Notes under the pieces: model-generated
The model's input: only the letters and a program-made list of their open reading frames with translations
What the model was told of the DNA's origin: nothing
The model's database searches: none
Translations under genes and position numbers: made by a program
Assembly (NCBI GenBank): GCA_026936335.1
Contig: JAPMXV010000053.1
Span: 124,001 to 188,000 of the forward strand
Length of the DNA stretch: 64,000 nucleotides
DNA from: Mantamonas sphyraenae
Lineage: Eukaryota; CRuMs; Mantamonadidae
Direction of reading: 5' to 3'
Shown here: in pieces, positions 30,015-40,431 of the stretch
Layout: each line of letters opens with the position of its first letter
Position numbering within the stretch: the stretch's first letter is position 1

Positions 30015-32915
30015 ATGTCTGTACGTTGCATCCTCTTGGTACATCCCCGAACAACGCACACGCACACGCACACACTCACTCACTCGTATGTGCCGGTTCA
30101 CACAGGGTTTCTATGAATGGAAGGCAAAGGCACGCGAGATGTAGGTCTTTTGCGATGCACCCATCTTACCCACCCACCCACACGCATGCATACACCCGTA
30201 TCCGTGTCCCGTGTCCCCTTTGCACTCCACGTTGGCGCCTTGGCCAAGCGTGGGGGCCGGTTTTCGGCGCGCGCTGACGCCGATCCGCCATTGTCCCTCA
30301 CAGCAAAAACAAGGTGCTCCAGGTGACGCCTATCGAAGCCATGGTACGTCTAATGCAGCCTATACATGCACGCGGCATCCGGGAGACCACAGCCAGGAGG
30401 TTGCCATGCAGTACACACCCCTGCATGTGGCCATACACGCGCCAGTCTGGTCGAGAAACCTCCGGCGACGTGGCTTTTTCCCTCTTTTCGCGGTCCTCCG
30501 ACAAAGCGCGCACACACGCTGACACAGCCACTGCAGGTTCACGAGGCCACCACCGACGACCCTTGGGGACCCAAGACGTCTCAAATGATCGAGATCTGCG
30601 AGTACACCATGAGCACTCGGTACGTGCCCTCGCCTTTGCCCATGGGCCTCTCCCACCCGAATTCTCGGTGGGCCCATTCTGCAGCGCCCTGCACCCATGC
30701 ACAAACACCACACCCGTGAGCACACGCCACCTCGCTCACACACACGTTACACACCGCACACGCACTCTCAGCTCGGACTTTGACGAGGTCATGGCGGCCA
30801 TTTTCAAGCGCCTGGAAGAGAAGGACTGGCACATTGTGTACAAGGTAGGTGCAGCTGCGCCGTGTGTGCTTTTTTGCCATCCACGAGGGAGGTTAGGAGG
30901 CAACGTGTACATGTGCTAACACAACATGGTCCCCCCCGCTGTGTGTGCGTATGTGTGTGTGTGTGTGTGTGCAGGGGTTGACTGTGATTGACCACCTTGT
31001 GCGCAACGGGTCGGAACGGGTGATCGACGAGGTGCGCTCGCACAACATGAAGCTGCGCCAGTTGACGACGTTCACCGCCAAGGACGACGACGGCGTGGAC
31101 CAGGGCGCCAACGTGCGCGAAAAGGTGAAACGCCTCATCGAGCTGCTCAAGGACAACGATAGCATCCGCGAGGAGCGTGAAAAGGCACGCAAGCAGCGCG
31201 AAAAGACCGGCACGGGCAACTCGAGCAAGTATTCGGGCTTTGGTTCGCAGGATGTCAAGAAGCAACAGTACGGTGGGTTTGGCAGTGGCAGCCGCGGAGG
31301 CGGAGGCTTTGGCAGCAGCGGCGGCTTTGGATCGGGCTCCTCCTACAGCGACAGCGGACGCAGCAGCGGCGGCGGCGGCTTTGGCGGAGGCTCATCCTAC
31401 AGCGACAGCAAGAGCAGCGGAGGCTCGTCGTACAACGATCGGGCGTCGTCGTACAGCAACAACAACGGCCCGTCGCGCGACAGCGAAGACCGCGGCTCTC
31501 GTGGCGGAGGAGGCAGCAGGCGCACGGGTGGTGGAAACACATCGCGTCGTGAAGGCAACTCGCGTGGGGCAAAGGCACAGGGCAGCCGCAAGACCAAGGC
31601 ACCTCGTAGGGCCAGCGGAGGAGACGACGGAGGCTTTGCCAACTTTGCCAACTTTGATCAGGACGGCAACAACAACAACACAAGCAAAACGAACACAGGC
31701 GACGACAACGCATGGGGCGACTTTGACAACGCCTCCTTTGACGAAGGCGACGCCGACGACTTTGAATTTAACCCACGCGGAGGCAACAACAGCAACAGCA
31801 ACAACAACAACAATGGCGATGGCGGCTTTGCAAACTTTGGAGACTTTGGCAACAGCAGTGGGGGCGGAAAGAAGCAGCAAAAGTCGAACAACAAGCAGGA
31901 GGAGGCGTGGCTTGACTTTGAACATGACGAGAAGAAGGACATGATCAACGAGTTCACAGTGGCCTCGCCCAAGGTTCAGGCAGGCAACGGCGGCGGCGGC
32001 GACGACTTTTCCTGGGAGGACGAGGGCGAGATGGAATTTGGTATGCAGTGGGAACAGAAGGAGCAGGAGAGGAAGGCCCAGCAGCAGAAGCAGCAACAAC
32101 AGCTGGCACCCGCAGGCTTCGATACATCCACACCACTGTTTGGCGGCTCGCAGGGGTCACAGAGCGGCGGGCAGCAGCAGCAGCAGCAGAAGCAGACGGG
32201 TGGAGGCCAGCAGAAGCAGGGTGGAGGAGGAGGCGTCCAGCAGGAAGAAAAGAAGAGCAAGATTGCAGAGTGGGGCGCAGGTCTGGTCAACCTCGACACG
32301 GGTCTCACCTCGAACACCAAGAAGGAGAACACGTCGCGTACCACCACCAGCGGCAACTACCAGCTCACAGGCAACTACCAAAACATGGGCAACTTCGGCG
32401 GCGGCGGAGGCGGAGGCTACGGCGGCAACATGGGCGGAGGCTATGGCAACATGGGCGGTGGCGGAGGTGGAGGCTACGGCGGCTATGGTGGCAACACCGG
32501 CGGCGGCTATGGCGGCAACACTGGCGGTGGTTTTGGTGGCAACACCGGCGGCGGCTATGGCGGCAACACTGGCGGCGGCTACGGTGGCAACACTGGCGGC
32601 GGCTACGGTGGCAACACTGGCGGCGGCTATGGTGGCAACACTGGCGGCGGCTATGGTGGCAACACTGGCGGCGGCTATGGTGGCAACATGGGCGGCGGCT
32701 ATGGAGGAAACACTGGAGGCGGCTACGGTGGCAACACCGGCTTCAACAACGGTGGCGGCAACATGGGCGGCGGCGGTGGCTTTGGTGGAGGAGGCAACAT
32801 GGGCGGCGGCAACTATGGCAACTTTGGCGGCAACTTTGGTGGTGGAGGCAACAACCAACAGCAAAACAACCAGCAACAGACCAAGCAAAATGACTTTACT
32901 GGTCTGGGATGGTGA
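30015..32915 (+). CDS. Epsin-like ENTH domain protein
   Basis: Six exons (30015-30020, 30106-30140, 30304-30343, 30537-30619, 30772-30844, 30975-32915) encode about 725 residues. The first exon codes for only Met-Ser. The ENTH domain (about 1-150) shows VLQVTPIEAMVHEATTDDPW, FDEVMAAIFKRL, WHIVYKGLTVIDHLVRNGSE and GVNVREK-like GANVREKVKRLIELL. ENTH domains bind PI(4,5)P2 and bend membrane at clathrin sites. The rest is disordered: Ser/Gly/Tyr, FANF, WGDFD and FSWEDE motifs that could bind clathrin adaptors, then Gln-rich sequence. A Gly-Tyr-Asn repeat region follows, with a final NDFTGLGW. No NPF or UIM motif was spotted. The last intron has a (GT)n run right up to the acceptor gcag. Confidence 0.9.
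30949..30972. repeat. (GT)n tract abutting the epsin 3' splice site
   Basis: About 11 GT units end directly at the gcag acceptor (30971-30974), occupying the place where a polypyrimidine tract is expected. Confidence 0.9.
32490..32745 (+). repeat. 24-bp coding minisatellite in epsin
   Basis: About ten tandem units encode GGGYGGNT with one Phe and one Met variant. Unit period is 24 bp, with third-position changes (ggc/ggt, tat/tac, act/acc), so the array has diverged at the DNA level while the peptide is kept. Confidence 0.85.
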
Positions 32916-32941
32916 ACAATGAAAGAATGAATGTACTCCTT

Positions 32942-35900
32942 CTACCCTTCCACAACCATCTCTGACGCCGACGGCACCTCTGTCTCCCTCTCTTGCGTGT
33001 GGGTTGCCTCCCTGTCGTTGGCGGCCTCCACAACCACGTCGGGCTCGGGCACAATGGCATGCCGAGCAAAGGAGAATGTCACCAGCATACGCACACGCAC
33101 CTGCACCTTGCGATCGTCCTCTTGGAAGCCCTCAAGGGTGCACACGTCTGCCTGCAGCGCCTTTTGCGTCTGCGAGGCCAGCTGCGCCGCTTCAGCCGCA
33201 CTCACACGCGTATTGACACGCTGTGGCAACAGAAGGCCACTCTCCTGCAGCACATCCTGAGCATTGGCTCCCGTCTCGCCAGCCTCCAGCTTCAGGTATT
33301 CGATGTTCTCACGAGCAAGGGCGTCCAACGAGAGCAGATTCGTAACCGAGGCCGCCTCCACTTGCATCGCCTCCTCGTCCTCGTCGCCTCCTTCTGCACC
33401 CAGCATGTGCAACGAGACACCCTTGAGCTGCGGCAGCCGTGCGTAGCATTGCAGCTGCGGGATGCAGCAAAACAGCAGCACCGAGTATTCGCGTGTGGCC
33501 TCTTGGATGGCTCGCATCACAAGCTGCTTGGGCACCCGGTACCAAACCTCGCCCGCTCCATCTTCCACCTCCTCGTAGTCGCCCGCATCAAACTCTTCAT
33601 ACAGGTCCAGCAACGTACACAGCAGGTCGCGATGGTGCACCTGCACAAGCATCTCCTCCTCGTCCTCCCGTACGTTTTCCCACAACGTGCCGGGGTTACA
33701 CAGGCCAGCATACTCGGCAATCGCAGGCGCCGAGTACACACGCCGCTCCTGGCCATACTCCAGGCTGCCTGCACGCACAGGAAACAACACTTCGTTCCAC
33801 TCATCCAACTCCACACTCACCTCCAGTGTGTTTGCCAGCGGATTCTCTGCACCCACAAGTGCCATCTCTCGCACCAACACACGCTCATTGCCCGTCGTTT
33901 CGTGCACTTCTGCCTTCCCATGGGCCACAGGCGCACGAAACAGAGCATCCTCCTCAGCCGGCGGCTCGGCAATGTCGATGCGCAGCGGCCGCTTCTCCTT
34001 CATCACCTTCTTCTCCTCCTCCTCCTCCCCCTGGTCTTTGTCACCACGAAACACACTGCACACACTCGGCCGTGGTCTCTTGTGCTGCCGCATGCGCTTG
34101 CGTCGCAATCGCAATCGCTGTTGCAACACCGCCGCTCTCTGCACACCCGACGCCGTGCGTGACGAGATCCCATCCTCAGTGCCATCCTTGTGCATGCCCA
34201 CCATGTCCGATTGCACGCGCACTTGTCGCAGACGCACACGTCGTCCGTGACGCAGGTCGCCCAGACGAACGGTGCCCACGTACTCCAACACCTCGGTGTA
34301 CTTTGCGTCGTCGTACGCCACCTGCACGCCTGCTGTTCCTGCTGCTTCTGCCCCACTGCTCCTTTTGTCTGTGGCACTGCACGGGGGCAACACCTTGACA
34401 TCTTCCATCAACACGGCGTCTGGCACACTCGCCGCCTCCACATCCATCCCTGTGCCGCCACTGCCGCCGCCCCCGCCATCCACAGCTGCCACCTCCTGCC
34501 ACTGCTTCTCCTCCTCCTGCTCCACCTCTGCCACCAGCCGCTGCATCTCTTGTCGCGCAATGGCTTGTGCACGCGCCATTTCCTGTGCATGGGGCACCTT
34601 TTCGACAGCCTCCACCACAAACGAATCGGGCACAAACTTTTGCCTGCCCACCACCTGCCGCGACTGCTCAAACGTCACCTGCACATCCTCTGCCTCCAGA
34701 TCATCCTTAAACTGGTTCAACATCGCCTCCTCGTCCTTCTCCTTTGCCGTCGTCTTGCGCAGCGCCACCGCAGACGATCCACGTGGTCGTCCCGGACGCC
34801 TTCGCGCCCCGTTGGTCCCTCCCACGGCCTTTTTGCCCTTGGCCGCCGCCTTGCCCTTGGTCGTCTTCTTTCTGCCCTTTGTGGACGTCGTCGACGCCTT
34901 GCGAGCCTTGGGTGCCTTGGGTGGCTTGGGTTCCTTCTTCTTCTTGCCCTTGATCGTCACACGCGCCCTCTTGGGTGGGTTGGGCAACTCGTCGTAAAAG
35001 TCATCGTCGTCTTCGTCGTCCATGTACTCTTCGTCCTCCTCCTCCTCCTCCTCATCCATGCTGCTGCCTCCACGCTTCCTCTTCTTTCCCCGTCGACTCT
35101 TGCGTGTGCCTGTGGCCGACGCACCTCCACTGCTGCTGCTGCTGCTTCCCTTGCGTCCCTTTCCTGTCGCTGCCTGCATGGGCATGTTCTTACGCGACTG
35201 CTGGTTCAGCATGTCGCCCGTCAGAACCGCCCCCTTGCTGTTCTTCACTGCCATCAGCTCGCCCACACTCAACGTCGAAAGGTCCATGCCCGACAGCTGT
35301 GCTGCTGCACCAAAGTCGATACCACCCGCCGTGGCTGTGGTGGCGGCGGCGGCGGCGGTGTTGCTGCTGCTGCTACTTCCCGGCGCTGCCCCACTGCCAA
35401 TCTTCAACTTCAACGTGGGCCCACCTGCGACTGCCTTGACGATGGTGTTTGCCACTGCTGCGACTGCCTCCTTCTTGGCTTCCTTCTTGGCCTCCTTTTC
35501 TGCCTTTTTGCGTGCCTTTTTCTCTTTCTTCTTCTGCTTGTACGCCTCCTGCTCCTCTTTCGACATTCCCGACAGCTTGGCCAGCGCCTTTTCCTTCTTC
35601 TTCTGCTTGCGCAACGCACGTTCCTCCGCACTTTCCTCCTTCTTCTTCTTCTTCTTCTCCGCTTCTTCGTCTCCCGCTGCCGTATCAGCACCAGCCCCAG
35701 CACCAGCCCCCGCACCAGCAGCTGCCGTTGCTGCTGCTGCTTCCGCTGCCAACCCTGCACTGCTGCCCACGCTCCCCTCGCTTCCCGCCTGAAGCCCTGA
35801 TGCAGACGCTGCTGCTGCTTTTGTTATGGCTGCCAGTGTTTGGATGGCTGTGGCGTTGAAGGACAATTTCAGATCCGTCTTGTTTTCGGCGCTGATCTTG

Positions 35901-36743
35901 GCTTGCCGCTTCTCCTCCTCCGCCGCCGCCGCCGCTTCCTCCTCCGCCAGCCGTTTATCCTCGGCCTTCTGCCAACTTTGGATGTACAATTCCCGCGCAT
36001 ATTCCTCATCGAACGATGGATTGTCCTGTGTCACGTGTGTGCGCATCCACAGCGACGGGGTCAGCGTCTCGGTGGACGCGTTCTCGAGCATGCGAGCAAA
36101 GTGTCGTCACTCACTCCCCACATCCCACTGGACCACTCTTCCCCACTTACCGGCACTGTCGTCAACGCCCATCCCATCTCTTCACTCTCATCCAGGGTCA
36201 CTCCGTCGTCGCCATAGAACCTGAACGCCACTGTCTGTTGTGCCGCCTGTGTGTACGTGTGTGTGTGTGTCAGCAACTTTCCCTCCCTCCGATTGCCCCC
36301 CACCTCCCCCCCACCCCTGACTGTCCCATTCTGATGCCACCTACATTATGCCCTGCATACGAAGGTTGTGAGACCTGGCCCTTGTACATGACGTCTGTCC
36401 AGTAGGTGACCCACTCGTCGTTGTCTGTGCGCTGGTAGTAGTTGGGGTACTTGCTCCAGATCACTGTGCCCGGCGCGTAGTTGCGAGGCTCGCCCGGGTA
36501 TTCTGCAAACACACATTCCCTGGGCACGTTGAAGAACTTGATGGGTGCCTCTGTCTCCGGTGGCTCAGGGTGTGCCACCAGCTTCTCCGGGTCGTTTTCC
36601 TCCAGATCCAGGTAGTTCTTCCGACTGCGACGGATGCACATCACCACATGGTTCCACTCCTTTGCAAACACATCCTCCTCCTTTGGCGACGCCGGAAGGA
36701 ATGCCACACACTGTTTCAGCACCTGCGGCTTCTTCCCAGACAT
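32942..36743 (-). CDS. Tudor-like plus AT-hook protein, paralogue 2
   Basis: Exons 36345-36743, 36151-36246 and 32942-36082 encode about 1211 residues. The N-terminal module matches the protein at 23525: LEENDPEKLVAHP, WSKYPNYYQRTDNDEW, YWTDVMYKGQV, then FRFYGDDG. By analogy it is an SGF29-type tudor-like fold (inferred). The middle is Lys/Glu/Ala-rich, with an AT-hook-like RRRPGRPRGSS inside a long basic region. The last 400 residues include an ordered-looking part (ANTLEVSVELDEWNEVLFP, YSAPAIAEYAGLCNPGTLW, PKQLVMRAIQEATREYSVLL) I cannot assign. A DNA- or chromatin-bound role fits. Intron 2's acceptor is a plain gag without a pyrimidine tract, so that boundary is less sure. It is divergent to the DUF1295 gene (108 bp between ATGs). 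Confidence 0.6.
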
Positions 36744-36851
36744 GTTGGAGGGGGGGGGGGTGGCCTGCCTGTGGTTTCAGTTTCAGCTGGCCAGAGCCGC
36801 GCCACGTCGACCACACGAAAACCGCCCCCGCCTGACCGCACGCACAATCCC

Positions 36852-37898
36852 ATGACCACAAAGACAGGTCAAACCCAACTCAAGCTGGCTGGCGATATCG
36901 ACCCGCCCTCCTTTGCTGTGGCTCTGTTTGGAGGCCTGGCCATGACGGCGGCCCACCTGTGGGTTTGGGCCAACTACAGTTCCGCCCACGCCTGCATCAC
37001 GGACCCGTACACTTGCCTGCGCCACTTTGGAGACGCCGATCCATGGGGCCGTCACGTCCTCTCCCTGTGTCTGTTTGCCCTGTCTGTGTGGGCAGTGTCT
37101 GCCCTGCGTGGCAGCGAACTGGGCACCTCCGACCCGGGTCTGGTGGACCAGCTGTGGTCCACCGTGCCCATTGTCCACGTGTGGGGCTTCTATCTCTGCT
37201 CGGACATGCCCAACCCACGTCTCCTGCTCATGTGCTGCCTGGTCACCCTCTGGGGCGCTCGCCTCACGTACAACTTTGCCATCAAGGGCGGCTACAGCGG
37301 CGGCGAAGACTACCGCTGGGCCCAGGTGCGTCAATGGTACCCTGGCTTCCGGTTTGAACTCTTCAACTTTGTCTTTATCTGCTTCTTCCAACTGCTCACC
37401 ATCCTGGGGTTCAGCTCTCCCGCGGCGGTAGCCATGCAGAACGCCGCCGTGGAGTGGAGTGCCATCGACACCGTGGCCACACTCCTCTTCCTCCTCTTTC
37501 TGGCCATCGAAACCATTGCCGACCGTCAGCAGTGGCTGTTCCAGACGGAAAAGTACCGCAGGATTCGCAAGAAGTTGCCCCTCGAGCAGTACGAAAAGGG
37601 TTTCATCGACACCGGTCTGTGGGCCTACAGCAGACATCCCAATTACTTTGGTGAGGTGTCCATTTGGTGGGCCTTTTACCTTTTTAGTGTCGCTGCCTCG
37701 GGCAACTGGCTCAACTACTCTCTCACTGGCCCCGTCGCCACCTCGCTCCTCTTTCTGCCCCCGCGTGCCTCTGTCGACGTCACAGAGAGTCTTTCCATGC
37801 GCAAGTACCCGGCCTTCAAGGAGTACCAGCAGCGTGTCAGTCGATTTGTCCCCTGGTTCCCCTCTGCCTCTCGCACCCCCGCCACCAAGGACGAATGA
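36852..37898 (+). CDS. DUF1295 / steroid 5-alpha-reductase-like membrane protein
   Basis: A 348-residue single-exon protein with about seven hydrophobic segments. The C-terminal half holds the family hallmark: ETIADRQQWLFQ, GFIDTGLWAYSRHPNYFGE and WWAFYLF, typical of DUF1295 and related to the isoprenylcysteine methyltransferase/steroid reductase fold. NADPH would bind near the RHPNYFGE motif. Members are predicted oxidoreductases acting on sterols or fatty chains in the ER; the substrate here is unknown. The chain ends in a short Ser/Thr/Pro tail. It lies 108 bp from the divergent tudor-like gene and 259 bp upstream of AIP1. Confidence 0.85.
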   Translation: MTTKTGQTQLKLAGDIDPPSFAVALFGGLAMTAAHLWVWANYSSAHACITDPYTCLRHFGDADPWGRHVLSLCLFALSVWAVSALRGSELGTSDPGLVDQLWSTVPIVHVWGFYLCSDMPNPRLLLMCCLVTLWGARLTYNFAIKGGYSGGEDYRWAQVRQWYPGFRFELFNFVFICFFQLLTILGFSSPAAVAMQNAAVEWSAIDTVATLLFLLFLAIETIADRQQWLFQTEKYRRIRKKLPLEQYEKGFIDTGLWAYSRHPNYFGEVSIWWAFYLFSVAASGNWLNYSLTGPVATSLLFLPPRASVDVTESLSMRKYPAFKEYQQRVSRFVPWFPSASRTPATKDE

Positions 37899-38157
37899 GC
37901 TTCCACAACGTTCCTTCCACCCATCCCCAGTTTCTAGTTTGGCAATGGAAACATCTCGACACCCAATCCCGTCCCTTTTCCTCGATTGTCCCACACCAGG
38001 GAAGCGCCCTCAACCCCCCGCCGTCCCCGTAGTCCAACACCACACACAATCTCTCTGCTTCCACCACTCTGCCCCTCCCTGACCCCCTTCCAACTTCACT
38101 CTTCATGTTGCCGCCATCCTCCGCGCCGGATGCCAACTCAACCCTGAACACAGAAGA

Positions 38158-40356
38158 ATGTCCAGCCGCAACAAGGATGCCATCAAACTGAGTATGTGCC
38201 CTCTCCCACCGACCCCCCCCCTCCCACCTTGGTCCTGTGCCTCCAAGATCTTCCTTCTCTTTTGTGTCGCTCTCGCCAACTCCTGGCCTGACCCGTTTCC
38301 TTCATCCGTCTTCCTTGTCCTCTCCCCTAACCCCCCACTCCCCGCAGAGAACGTCTACGCCGCCATGCCCGTCGTCGAGCGAGGCGTGCCCTTCAACATG
38401 AGTGCTGACCCCACCAACAAGACCCTGGTCTACACTCATGGCTACACCGTCGTCATGCGCGACCTGGAGGTTGGTTGATCCGCCCTCTTTTTCCCCACTT
38501 TTCCCCTCTCACACCTTTTTGCCCGTCCCTCTCCCCTCGTGCAGAACCCCGCCGTCGCCGACCTGTACACCGAGCACCAGTACGAGGTCACCGCCGCCAA
38601 GTATGCCCCGTCTGGCTACTATGTCGCCTCGGGAGGTTCGTTGTCGCCCGAGGTGTGTGGGTGGCCCTGGTGCCACCTCGTCAAGCAAATCCGTGCACCC
38701 CCCCCTCCTTTTCTCCGCCGTCATCGCTAACCCAGCCCGCCTCACCGTTCACATTACACAGATGCCTCGGGAACTATCCGCATCTGGGACACCACGCAGG
38801 CAGAGCATCCGCTGAAGCTGGAGATCCGTGCGCTGTCGGGCCGTGTCAACGACATCTGCTGGTCGGAGGACTCGAAGCGCATCATTGCCGTGGGTGACGG
38901 CAAGGAGACGTTTGGAGCTGCGTTCCTGTGGGACTCTGGTTCGTCGGTGGGTGAGATCACAGGCCACAGCAAGACCTTGTACAGCTGTGACTTCAAGCCC
39001 AATCGTCCCTACCGTGTGGCCACCACGGGCATGGATGGCAATGTCAACCACTTTGCAGGTCCCCCTTTCCGCTTCCAGCAGAGCAACAAGGATCACACCA
39101 ACTTTGTGAACCAGGTGCGCTTCAGCCCCAACGGCGAACTGTACTGCAGCGTCAGCAGCGACAAGACAGCCCTTCTCTTTGACGGAAAGACCGGTGAGGT
39201 GGTCGGTCAGCTCAACATGGACGACAACGGCCATACCGGCGGCATCTACGGTCTTTCGTGGAGCCCAGACGGCAAGCAAATCTTGACCGCCTCGGCCGAC
39301 AAGACCTGCAAGCTGTGGGATGTGGAGACGTCCGGGTGTGTGTCCACGTTTACGTTTGGCAGCGAGGACCTGGAGTTCCAGCAGTACGGCTGCCTGTGGG
39401 CGGGCGACCACATGCTGTCGGTGCAGCTGGACGGCAGCATCAACTACCTGGACATCAACAACCCGCAGAAGCCCTTGCGTGTGCTGCGTGGCCACAACAA
39501 GACCGTGCAGAACATGGCGTACGACTCGGACAACAACCGATTCTACAGCGCCAGCTACGACGGCATCATCCGCGAGTGGGTGCCCGAGGAGGGCCCCACC
39601 GACACCGAGTTTACCGGTGCCGGACACACCAACACCATTGTGGGCATGAGCCTGCACTCGGGCAGCGGCACCCTCGTCACTGCCGCCATGGATGACACGG
39701 TGCGTGTGACCAACGTGGAGGAGAAGGCGTACAACACCAGCTTCCCCGTCGATGTGCAGCCCACCGCCATTGCACAGGGCAAGGGCACACCCACCCTCAT
39801 GGTGGTCACCACCCTGGAGAGCATCCTGGTCATGGACTCGGGCGACGTCACCTTTGAGCTCAAGACCGACTACACCCCGACCAGCGTGGATATCTCCCCC
39901 GACGAGACCGTCGTCGTCGTCGGTGCCAAGGACAACCTCGTGCGTGTGTTTGCCCTCAGCGGCGGCGCCCTCGAGCTCACCGGCACCATTGAGGACCACC
40001 GCGGCGAGTTGGTGCAGGTTGCCTTTTCGCCCGACGGCACCATGTTTGCTTGCTGCGACACCAACCGCGAGATCCGCACCTACAACACGGAGGACAACAG
40101 CGTCAAAGCCAAGGGCTGGGTCTTCCACGCTGGACGTGTCAACTGCATCGCCTGGTCTCCGGATAACATCCACGTCGCTTCGGGCGGTGTCGACAAGAAC
40201 ATCTTTGTCTGGAACGTCAACAAGCCCACCAAGCGCCTCGTCTTTAAGGGCGCCCACATGCAGGGTGTCGAGTCTCTGGTCTTCCTCGACGACAACACCC
40301 TCCTCTCGGCAGGTTCTGACACGCACATGAAGACGTGGTCGATCGAGTATCCGTGA
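38158..40356 (+). CDS. Actin-interacting protein 1 (WDR1/AIP1)
   Basis: Exons 38158-38191, 38348-38469, 38545-38635 and 38762-40356 encode 613 residues, the length expected for AIP1. WD40 repeats fill the chain in two seven-bladed propellers: [30 protein letters not shown] and [13 protein letters not shown] mark blade ends. Segments such as [31 protein letters not shown] and [16 protein letters not shown] match the family. AIP1 works with cofilin to sever and disassemble actin filaments. Introns cluster at the 5' end. Two donors are non-standard (gttggt at 38470, gttcgt at 38636), yet both keep phase and remove in-frame stops. Confidence 0.92.
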
Positions 40357-40431
40357 AAGTCATAAAGTCCAATTTCGCACACACACTCTCTCTCTCCTCC
40401 TCACCTCCCATCTCGTACAGCAGCAACACTC

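Noticed and set aside
28613-30079. Minus-strand ORF of 488 aa across the EF-hand gene
   Set aside because: It reads through introns and exons of the plus-strand EF-hand gene, whose EF loops and phases are clear.
32490-32745. Regular tandem array that superficially resembles a CRISPR-type repeat
   Set aside because: There are no unique spacers; units are contiguous, in frame and encode a Gly-Tyr-Asn repeat in a eukaryotic gene.
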